DNA of 5,086 nucleotides from Hyphomicrobiales bacterium. GTDB lineage: Bacteria; Pseudomonadota; Alphaproteobacteria; Rhizobiales; Beijerinckiaceae. A program made the position numbers and the translations under genes. The stretch is from the NCBI GenBank assembly GCA_947374125.1, contig CANCAR010000195.1, forward strand, positions 1 to 5,086. Reading direction: 5' to 3'. The notes beneath the pieces are model-generated. The model saw only the letters and a program-made list of their open reading frames with translations, did no database searches and was not told the DNA's origin. Positions 1-4,796 of the stretch are shown one piece after another (positions within the stretch are counted from its first letter, which is position 1; the number at the start of each line of letters is the position of its first letter).

Positions 1-203
1 ACGCGCACCAGAACTCAACCCGGTCGAGAACGTCTGGCAGTTCATGCGCGAAAACTGGCTGTCGAACAGGGTGTTCACCTCATACGACGATATCCTCGAC
101 CACTGCTGCTACGCCTGGAACAAACTCACGGAACAGCCGTGGCGTATCATGACCATCGGACTGCGCGATTGGGTTTATGGGTTCTGATCAATGAGGGTTG
201 GTA
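1..203 (+). mobile_element. Right-hand end of an IS630-family insertion sequence (partial)
   Basis: This stretch holds the 3' end of an IS630-type transposase plus about 16 further bases. The element's left end lies outside the window, so its terminal inverted repeat cannot be confirmed. The right boundary at about 203 is inferred. IS630 elements insert at TA dinucleotides, a TA lies at 202-203, and the next base begins the conserved part of an interspersed repeat (TTAGAACCTCATCC) that also occurs at 1226-1239 in inverse orientation. The sequence just inside the proposed end is TGAGGGTTGGTA. Confidence 0.6.
2..187 (+). CDS. IS630-family transposase, C-terminal fragment (5' end outside window)
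   Basis: Reading from base 2 gives 61 residues followed by TGA at 185-187. The fragment opens with RAPELNPVENVWQFMRENW. The P-E-L-N-P-V-E-N-V-W block is the hallmark of the IS630/Tc1-mariner DDE superfamily, and the glutamate in NPVE is the third catalytic acidic residue. The rest (YDDILDHCCYAWNKL, then WRIMTIGLRDW) matches the usual helical C-terminus of these enzymes, which cut and paste the element at TA targets. No stop or frameshift is seen in this part. Whether the whole transposase is intact, or uses the programmed frameshift known from some IS630 members, cannot be judged because the N-terminal part is missing. I am confident of the family, not of a named element. Confidence 0.88.
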   Translation, partial: RAPELNPVENVWQFMRENWLSNRVFTSYDDILDHCCYAWNKLTEQPWRIMTIGLRDWVYGF

Positions 204-253
204 TTAGAACCTCATCCGGCGAGTCCCGTGTCACCTTCTCCTTAAAGGAGAAG
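204..253 (+). repeat. Interspersed palindromic repeat, copy A
   Basis: The unit starts TTAGAACCTCATCC (204-217) and ends with a near-perfect palindrome, CTTCTCCTT / AAGGAGAAG, with arms 235-243 and 245-253 around a single base. The same architecture is found inverted at 1189-1239 and direct at 1249-1299. It resembles the REP-like intergenic elements common in alphaproteobacterial genomes. In RNA it would fold into a strong hairpin. There is no T-run after it, so it is not a typical intrinsic terminator. Confidence 0.7.
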
Positions 254-343
254 TATTTATCGACCTGTTAAATCATCCATTTTATTGTTTTGCGCTTTGA
301 TTAATCATGGAATCTTTTCTAGTTATTAGACGCTCATCAATCA

Positions 344-373
344 TTGTTAAATGCCGATTTTTAAAATTATAAT
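344..373 (+). promoter_or_regulatory. Candidate sigma70-type promoter for the AT-rich orphan gene
   Basis: A perfect TATAAT lies at 368-373. A TTGTTA element at 344-349 (4 of 6 matches to TTGACA) stands 18 bp upstream. This would start transcription near 380 and give a leader of about 55 bases before the ATG at 437. The surroundings are very AT-rich, so chance matches are likely. The perfect -10 hexamer with acceptable spacing is the main support. A 10-bp palindrome TGATTAATCA at 298-307 lies about 40 bases upstream of the -35 element. Confidence 0.4.
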
Positions 374-436
374 TGAATTATTATTGATATTACGTTACGT
401 TAATATATCTAAATTTAAAAATATTGGGACAGGAAG

Positions 437-1069
437 ATGGATCCAATAGATTATGCTTCGATAGTGGGGAATGGAGCGTTTGCTGAATTGGCACTTGCAG
501 CAAAAATTTCTCGTAAGAATCGTCCTAAAATCGAGGACCTTAATTTAGCTGAATTACTCGAATTGTTACAATCCATCAGGAATTGCCGAGAGGGAATGAT
601 TTTACATCTTGTGAAGGCAGTGTCCTTATTCCAGACGAATATGGAAGCGCTTATTTCGCAATATGAAGTAAAAATTAATGGAAAAATAAGTCAAAACGGT
701 TTCCGAAAACGTTGGGAGTCTGCATTCAGTAATCTCAAGACAGGTCATAATTTTAACTCTTATAATGATTTTTATGAGAATTATCGCAATTGTCTAGTTC
801 ATTTTAAGATGGATGATCAAAAAAATACGATTAATGTTTTGAATTCAATAGAATTTATCGATGTATACAATGGAATTAAGATTGGTTGGGAGGCTTTTGA
901 TGCTTTGTCCTCGGCCTTTGAGCAACCAAACGACGCTAACTCGTGGGATATTATATGTGAAAAACATGGCTTGCCTAATTCGGTCTCAGAAAGCGATTAT
1001 CTGAAATTAGGTAAATTTAGTAGAGACGTTTGGAGCGAATGGGAACTAAAATGCGCTTCGCTTCGCTAG
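437..1069 (+). CDS. Uncharacterised AT-rich gene; possible HEPN-type ribonuclease
   Basis: This encodes 210 residues of a protein I cannot assign to a named family. It looks soluble and mainly helical, with no signal peptide or membrane segment. Residues about 34-80 form long predicted helices with LNLAELLELLQ and EGMILHLVKAVSLF. Residues 112-124 read FYENYRNCLVHFK, where R117-N118-x3-H122 fits the RX4-6H (often RNxxxH) active-site motif of HEPN RNases. These occur in toxins, abortive-infection proteins and CRISPR effectors. The motif is seen; the function is inferred. Base composition is much more AT-rich than argG or the aminopeptidase gene, which suggests transfer. The start is uncertain in detail: AGGAAG (431-436) touches the ATG, while GGGA (426-429) gives a better spacing of 7 bases; the next in-frame Met is at residue 54. 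The stop falls at a composition break beside a truncated sufA-like tail, so the last few residues may derive from the junction. There is no recognisable partner gene in the window. Confidence 0.7.
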   Translation: MDPIDYASIVGNGAFAELALAAKISRKNRPKIEDLNLAELLELLQSIRNCREGMILHLVKAVSLFQTNMEALISQYEVKINGKISQNGFRKRWESAFSNLKTGHNFNSYNDFYENYRNCLVHFKMDDQKNTINVLNSIEFIDVYNGIKIGWEAFDALSSAFEQPNDANSWDIICEKHGLPNSVSESDYLKLGKFSRDVWSEWELKCASLR

Positions 1070-1172
1070 CCAGTTCGTGTTCAATAACCCGAACGAGACG
1101 TCGGCTTGCGGGTGTGGTGAGTCGGTTGCGATTACGCCGGTTGATTTAGACGCGGCGCATCACGCGCATTAG
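1065..1172 (+). pseudogene. 3' remnant of a SufA/IscA-type Fe-S cluster assembly gene
   Basis: Read from 1065, the frame gives about 35 residues ending in TAG (1170-1172) and containing FVFNNPNETSACGCGESV. The NNPN-TS-CGCGES block is the conserved C-terminus of A-type Fe-S carrier proteins (SufA, IscA, ErpA), and the two cysteines of CGCG are cluster ligands. Full-length members have about 105-130 residues, so some 75 or more N-terminal residues are missing, including the first conserved cysteine. Upstream the frame runs straight into the AT-rich orphan gene, and no start codon or ribosome site belongs to this frame. It is therefore a headless remnant, not a small gene. The exact 5' limit of homology is uncertain by about 10 bases (roughly 1056-1071). 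The tail ends in an unusual His/Ala-rich AAHHAH. Confidence 0.75.
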
Positions 1173-1188
1173 CTCAGCAGCTCAGCGT

Positions 1189-1239
1189 CCTTCTCCTTGA
1201 AGGAGAAGGTGGTCGCGAAGCGATCGGATGAGGTTCTAA
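1189..1239 (-). repeat. Interspersed palindromic repeat, copy B (inverted)
   Basis: This is the same unit as copy A in the opposite orientation. Its hairpin CCTTCTCCTT / AAGGAGAAGG has arms 1189-1198 and 1200-1209 around one base. Its tail GGATGAGGTTCTAA (1226-1239) is the exact reverse complement of the first 14 bases of copy A. Only 9 bases separate it from copy C. It lies just after the SufA-like remnant and on the 3' side of argG. Confidence 0.72.
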
Positions 1240-1248
1240 CGGTAGACA

Positions 1249-1299
1249 TTAGGCCCTCATCCCCCTGCTTTGCAGGTACCTTCTCCCTCAGGGAGAAGG
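1249..1299 (+). repeat. Interspersed palindromic repeat, copy C
   Basis: The unit begins TTAGGCCCTCATCC (1249-1262), differing at two bases from copies A and B. It holds two hairpins: CCTGC / GCAGG (1264-1268 and 1272-1276, loop TTT) and CCTTCTCCCT / AGGGAGAAGG (1279-1288 and 1290-1299, one-base centre). The larger hairpin starts 13 bases beyond the stop codon of argG, so in the argG transcript it would form a 3' structure that could protect or help end the RNA. No T-tract follows, so a standard intrinsic terminator is not supported. B and C together form a larger imperfect inverted repeat. Confidence 0.72.
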
Positions 1300-1312
1300 C
1301 AGTCGCAAACGA

Positions 1313-2545
1313 TCACATCCCCATTTTCTTCTTGCGCATTCCCAAGGTCCGCAAACGTAGCGCGTTGAGCTTGATGAAGCCTGCGGCGTCGCGGTGGTCA
1401 TAGGCGACGGCGCCTTCCTCGAACGTTACGAGGTCTTGATCGTAGAGCGAATAGGGGCTCTCGCGGCCAATGACGATGACATTGCCCTTATAGAGTTTGA
1501 GCGTAACGCGGCCGGTGACGGCTTCTTGCGAGCGGTCGATGAGGGCTTGCAGCATCTCGCGCTCGGGCGAGAACCAGAAGCCGTTATAGATCAACTCGGC
1601 ATATTTTGGCATCAGCTCGTCTTTAAGATGCGCCGCGCCACGGTCCAGCGTAATGGATTCGATGGAGCGATGGGCTACGAGCAGAATGGTACCACCGGGC
1701 GTTTCATACATGCCGCGTGATTTCATGCCGACGAAGCGGTTTTCGACCAAATCGAGGCGACCAATACCGTTTTCCTTGCCGAGCGCGTTGAGCTTGGCGA
1801 GCAGGCTGGCAGGCGAAAGCTGTTCGCCATTGATCGCAACCGCATCCCCCTTGGCAAAGTCGATGGTGATGGTCGTGGCTTTATCGGGGGCAGCTTCGGG
1901 GCCGATGGTGCGCGAATAGACGTAATCGGGCACTTCAACGGCTGGATCTTCCAGCACTTTGCCCTCAGACGAGGCGTGCAACAAATTGGCATCGACCGAG
2001 AACGGCGCTTCGCCGCGCTTGTCTTTGGCGATTGGGATTTGGTTGGCTTCGGCAAACGCGATGAGCTGTTCGCGCGAACGCAAATCCCATTCGCGCCAAG
2101 GGGCGATGATGGTGATGTTGGGGTTTAGCGCATAATAGCCAAGCTCGAAACGGACTTGATCATTGCCCTTGCCAGTTGCGCCATGGGAAACCGCGTCTGC
2201 GCCGACCTTTTCGGCGATTTCGATCTGTTTTTTGGCAATTAAGGGCCGTGCAATCGATGTGCCGAGCAGATAGACGCCTTCATAGACCGCGTTCGCCCGG
2301 AACATCGGGAAGACATAATCGCGGACGAATTCTTCGCGAAGGTCTTCAATGAAAATGTTTTCCGGCTTGATGCCGAGGAGCAAAGCCTTGTCGCGGGCTG
2401 GGCCTAATTCTTCGCCTTGGCCGAGATCGGCGGTGAAGGTTACCACCTCGCAGCCATAGGTTGTTTGCAGCCATTTCAGAATGATCGAGGTATCAAGGCC
2501 GCCGGAATAGGCGAGGACGACTTTTTTGACGGGCTTTTTCGACAT
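1313..2545 (-). CDS. argG: Argininosuccinate synthase
   Basis: The 410-residue product is a cytoplasmic enzyme that joins citrulline and aspartate, using ATP (giving AMP and PPi), to form argininosuccinate, the next-to-last step of arginine synthesis. The N-terminal ATP-pyrophosphatase motif AYSGGLDTS is at residues 12-20, and the second signature SHGATGKGNDQVRFE is at 120-134, contributing to citrulline and aspartate binding. The length is normal for the bacterial family (about 400-410), and no disruption is seen. The start MSKKPVKKVVLAYSGG is usual for the family; upstream, AAAGAG offers only a weak ribosome site. The C-terminus is basic (RLRTLGMRKKKMGM). The gene stands alone on the minus strand, diverging from the aminopeptidase gene and ending just before repeat C. 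The composition matches the aminopeptidase gene, in line with core chromosome. Confidence 0.97.
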   Translation of the reverse strand: MSKKPVKKVVLAYSGGLDTSIILKWLQTTYGCEVVTFTADLGQGEELGPARDKALLLGIKPENIFIEDLREEFVRDYVFPMFRANAVYEGVYLLGTSIARPLIAKKQIEIAEKVGADAVSHGATGKGNDQVRFELGYYALNPNITIIAPWREWDLRSREQLIAFAEANQIPIAKDKRGEAPFSVDANLLHASSEGKVLEDPAVEVPDYVYSRTIGPEAAPDKATTITIDFAKGDAVAINGEQLSPASLLAKLNALGKENGIGRLDLVENRFVGMKSRGMYETPGGTILLVAHRSIESITLDRGAAHLKDELMPKYAELIYNGFWFSPEREMLQALIDRSQEAVTGRVTLKLYKGNVIVIGRESPYSLYDQDLVTFEEGAVAYDHRDAAGFIKLNALRLRTLGMRKKKMGM

Positions 2546-2585
2546 GGCAGGAGCTCTTTACTGAAATGCTGCGGAAGTTCGCCGG

Positions 2586-2613
2586 ACTATAGGGATCAGC
2601 GCGGCGGGCGCAA
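2586..2613 (-). promoter_or_regulatory. Candidate argG promoter
   Basis: Read on the minus strand, TATAGT (2591 to 2586) is a good -10 hexamer (5 of 6), and TTGCGC (2613 to 2608) is a partial -35 with a 16-bp spacer. The transcript would start near 2579, leaving a leader of about 34 bases. The support is only position and hexamer match. No clear ArgR-type operator is seen here. Confidence 0.35.
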
Positions 2614-2658
2614 GGGGGGCTTTTGTTAGCGTGTGAGATGCGGTTTGCGATACCACCC

Positions 2659-2688
2659 TTGCGGCGCGGTGGCATTGTCATGAATAAT
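2659..2688 (+). promoter_or_regulatory. Weak candidate promoter for the aminopeptidase gene
   Basis: AATAAT at 2683-2688 (5 of 6 matches to TATAAT) lies 18 bp after TTGCGG at 2659-2664 (3 of 6). A transcript from here would start about 35 bases before the chosen ATG at 2729. An alternative -35, TTGTCA at 2675-2680, has no good -10 at the right distance. The call is tentative. Confidence 0.2.
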
Positions 2689-2728
2689 GCTTTCACCAAC
2701 TGAATTTTTAATGATCAGGAAATTGTTT

Positions 2729-4114
2729 ATGCACGCTGCACTTGTCGAAACCGGTTCCGCATCGATCCCCGTCCATGGTGTAAATGGAGACACTTGGGAG
2801 GCGGTGGCTACGCAAATTGGGCCTGAGGCTCTTGCCTTTGCCAAGGCGAGCGGGTTTGACGGAGGAGCGGGTAGCCATCAAGCGTTGCCCGGATCGGATG
2901 GTCAGGTGCGGGCTGTTCTCTTTGGCGTTGAGGGGGCGGGTGCGAAAGAGTGTGATCCCTTTCTATTCGGCAAGCTCGCAACCTTACTGCCTGAGGGGAT
3001 TTATCGGCTGGAGGGCGGAATCGACAATGCAGAGCTCGCTACCCTTGGTTTTATCCTCGGCAGCTATCGGTTTGAGCGTTACAAGGCCAAGCCTAAAGGC
3101 GTGAAGGTTAAGCTCATCCCGCCGCACGGGGTGGACGCTACGCGTGTATCAATGATGGCCGAGGCGATTGCACAGGGGCGTGATCTGATCAATACGCCCG
3201 CCAATGATCTTGGCCCCGCCGAGATTGAAGCCACGATCCGCGATGTGGCGGCCCATTTTGGAGCGCAAGTCTCCTCCATCATTGGCGACGAGCTTTTGGT
3301 GCAGAATTACCCGATGGTGCATGCGGTCGGTCGCGCTTCGCCGCGTGAGCCGCGGATCATCGATCTGGTGTGGGGCGACGAAAGCCATCCCAAGGTAACC
3401 TTGGTGGGCAAGGGCGTGGCGTTTGATACGGGCGGCCTCAATGTAAAGCCCGGTGACAGCATGACGCTGATGAAGAAGGATATGGGTGGAGCGGCTGTTG
3501 CCTTGGCCGCGGCGCGGATGGTGATGGCGTCGGGGCTCAAAGTGCGGCTGCGGCTGATTGTGGCAGCGGTTGAGAATTCGATTTCGGGCTCGGCGTTTCG
3601 GCCGGGTGACGTGCTGCCAAGCCGGAAGGGTCTTACGGTGGAGATCGGCAATACGGATGCCGAAGGGCGGTTGATTTTGGGCGATGCACTGGCGCTGGCC
3701 GATGATGACGCGCCGGAACTCGTGATGGATTTTGCCACGCTGACGGGTGCAGCGCGCGTGGCACTTGGACCTGATTTACCGCCGTTTTATACCGATGACG
3801 AGGCGCTCGCCGCCGATATTGCTCAGGCAGGGGGCACGGTGAACGATCCCGTCTGGCGGATGCCGCTCTGGAAGCCTTATGCCACGATGCTGGAGTCCAA
3901 AGTTGCCGATATCAACCACATCTCGCCCGGCGGTTTTGCAGGCTCGGTGACGGCGGCGTTGTTCCTGCAGCGCTTTGTCGAGAAGGCAAAGGCTTGGGCG
4001 CATTTTGATGTGTTTTGCTGGGTACCCACGGCGAAGAATGGCAGGCCGCAGGGGGGTGATCCGCAAGCGGCGAGGCTTGTGTTTGAGGTGATCGAGAAGC
4101 GGTTTGGAAGGTAA
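2729..4114 (+). CDS. Leucyl aminopeptidase family protein (peptidase family M17)
   Basis: The 461-residue product is predicted to be a cytoplasmic dinuclear-metal aminopeptidase that removes N-terminal residues from peptides. The catalytic domain occupies about residues 135-461. It contains VGKGVAFDTGG (226-236), a K-K-D-M segment (249-252) and NTDAEGRL (308-315). By spacing, K228, D233, D251, D310 and E312 correspond to the E. coli PepA metal ligands K270, D275, D293, D352 and E354, while K240 and R314 correspond to catalytic K282 and R356. The full active site is therefore present. The N-terminal domain (1 to about 130) is divergent. The protein is shorter than PepA (about 500), as in the shorter alphaproteobacterial members. 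I chose ATG 2729 because AGGAA (2717-2721) sits 7 bases upstream; ATGs at 2687 and 2711 are in frame but lack such a site. Whether it shares PepA's DNA-binding role in Xer recombination is unknown, so no symbol is given. Confidence 0.93.
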   Translation: MHAALVETGSASIPVHGVNGDTWEAVATQIGPEALAFAKASGFDGGAGSHQALPGSDGQVRAVLFGVEGAGAKECDPFLFGKLATLLPEGIYRLEGGIDNAELATLGFILGSYRFERYKAKPKGVKVKLIPPHGVDATRVSMMAEAIAQGRDLINTPANDLGPAEIEATIRDVAAHFGAQVSSIIGDELLVQNYPMVHAVGRASPREPRIIDLVWGDESHPKVTLVGKGVAFDTGGLNVKPGDSMTLMKKDMGGAAVALAAARMVMASGLKVRLRLIVAAVENSISGSAFRPGDVLPSRKGLTVEIGNTDAEGRLILGDALALADDDAPELVMDFATLTGAARVALGPDLPPFYTDDEALAADIAQAGGTVNDPVWRMPLWKPYATMLESKVADINHISPGGFAGSVTAALFLQRFVEKAKAWAHFDVFCWVPTAKNGRPQGGDPQAARLVFEVIEKRFGR

Positions 4115-4122
4115 TATGGCAA

Positions 4123-4155
4123 TTGATTTTTCGCCTCTTATTTGTTACATGTAAC
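4123..4155 (+). promoter_or_regulatory. Candidate promoter/operator of the mazEF-type operon
   Basis: A perfect 12-bp palindrome, GTTACATGTAAC, lies at 4144-4155, ending 18 bases before the antitoxin start. Outside it, two more matching base pairs follow after one mismatch. TTGATT at 4123-4128 could be a -35, and a 17-bp spacer puts the -10 (TACATG, weak) inside the palindrome. Type II antitoxins commonly repress their own operon by binding such a palindrome over the promoter. The palindrome is seen directly; its role is inferred. Confidence 0.5.
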
Positions 4156-4173
4156 GAAAATGAGGAGTTCATC

Positions 4174-4383
4174 ATGGCGACGACGGCAGAACGGGTGAGG
4201 CAGCATCGGGATGGGATGAGGCGGGCGGGGTTTCGCCCTGTGCAGATTTGGGTTCCTGATACGCGTGCGCCGGGTTTCGCGGAAGAATGTCGCCGCCAAT
4301 CACTTCTTTTGAAGCAGGATCCGCACGAGAAGGAAGTGCTCGATTGGATGGAAAAAGTTGCTGACCGCGAGGGGTGGAAGTGA
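4174..4383 (+). CDS. MazE-family antitoxin (DUF3018-type)
   Basis: This 69-residue protein is the antitoxin of a type II toxin-antitoxin pair. It is expected to bind and neutralise the MazF-like toxin encoded directly downstream and to repress the operon. The sequence has the family layout: a basic N-terminal segment (ERVRQHRDGMRRAG), then the conserved FRPVQIWVPDTRAPGFAEEC at residues 20-39, then an acidic C-terminal helix (EKEVLDWMEKVADREGW) suited to toxin binding. The ATG at 4174 is preceded by GAGGAG (4162-4167) at 6 bases, a strong ribosome site; a longer frame opening at 4123 has none. The gene begins 59 bases after the aminopeptidase stop and overlaps the toxin start. It belongs to the short antitoxin family annotated as MazE-like, not to the AbrB-fold E. 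coli MazE. Confidence 0.88.
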   Translation: MATTAERVRQHRDGMRRAGFRPVQIWVPDTRAPGFAEECRRQSLLLKQDPHEKEVLDWMEKVADREGWK

Positions 4384-4703
4384 GGCGTGGCGATTTGATC
4401 ACGATTGCTCTGCAAGGGGATTATGGCAAACCGCGTCCGGCGCTCATTATTCAAAGCGATTATTTTAACGCGCATCCCTCCTTTACCGTTTTACCAATCA
4501 CCAGCGAATTACGTGAGGCACCACAGTTTCGGGTTTCCATAGAGCCTAATGATAGCAACGGTTTGCGCATGTCTTCCCAAGTGATGGTTGATAAGGCGCA
4601 GACCGTTCTATCCGAAAAAATTGGCTCCGTGATTGGGCATTTGGACAATAGCGAAATGCTAAATGTTAGCCGCGCATTGTCGGTCTTTCTTGGGATTGCT
4701 TAG
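4380..4703 (+). CDS. MazF/PemK-family toxin (endoribonuclease)
   Basis: This 107-residue protein of the CcdB/MazF/PemK fold most likely acts as a sequence-specific, ribosome-independent mRNA interferase when free of its antitoxin. The N-terminus RRGDLITIAL is the usual first strand, GKPRPAL lies at residues 16-22 and QSD at 25-27. By spacing, R19 and T41 (in LPITS) match the catalytic arginine and threonine of B. subtilis MazF (R25, T48). The length is normal (105-120). I prefer GTG 4380 as start: it overlaps the antitoxin stop as GTGA, with GAGGGG (4369-4374) 5 bases upstream. An in-frame GTG at 4374 would add two residues but lacks a ribosome site. The overlap implies coupled translation, keeping toxin below antitoxin. 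The coding sequence looks more AT-rich than the antitoxin and the neighbouring core genes. Its cleavage site cannot be read from the sequence. Confidence 0.9.
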   Translation: MRRGDLITIALQGDYGKPRPALIIQSDYFNAHPSFTVLPITSELREAPQFRVSIEPNDSNGLRMSSQVMVDKAQTVLSEKIGSVIGHLDNSEMLNVSRALSVFLGIA

Positions 4704-4796
4704 GTCATATCATCGCATCAAAAAATCGGGCTTGCTTACGCAGCTTTCGTTTTCTAGCTTGGCCGTCACTTTATTCACGCCCAAAAGGTTCCCCTT

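Noticed and set aside
235..253. Palindrome of repeat A as an intrinsic terminator for the transposase
   Set aside because: The stem is strong but followed by mixed sequence without a T-run. It is better explained as part of the repeated element.
307..372. 21-codon small open frame (MESFLVIRR...) in the AT-rich leader
   Set aside because: There is no ribosome site upstream, it overlaps the better promoter candidate, and its length is expected by chance.
390..402. Short tandem TTACG-TTACG-TTA in the orphan gene's leader
   Set aside because: It has only two and a half units of 5 bases in AT-rich DNA, too little to claim an operator or iteron.
1197..1403. Open frame of 68 codons on the plus strand across the repeats and the 3' end of argG
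   Set aside because: It is made of repeat sequence and antisense of argG, with no family resemblance. Its start lies in the hairpin of repeat B.
1723..2055. Open frame inside argG in another frame on the same strand
   Set aside because: It is a shadow of the well-supported argG reading frame, with proline/arginine/serine-rich low-quality sequence and no ribosome site or motif.
2687..2728. Upstream ATG starts at 2687 and 2711 for the aminopeptidase
   Set aside because: Both are in frame, but neither has a spaced ribosome site, while AGGAA at 2717-2721 points clearly to ATG 2729. The extra residues also do not look like a signal or conserved N-terminus.
3307..3738. 143-codon open frame on the minus strand within the aminopeptidase gene
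   Set aside because: It is antisense to a conserved catalytic region whose plus-strand frame carries all active-site residues. Its composition is serine/proline-rich, as expected of a shadow frame.
3912..4475. 187-codon open frame on the minus strand across the aminopeptidase end and the antitoxin
   Set aside because: It overlaps three confidently called plus-strand features and shows no recognisable motif.
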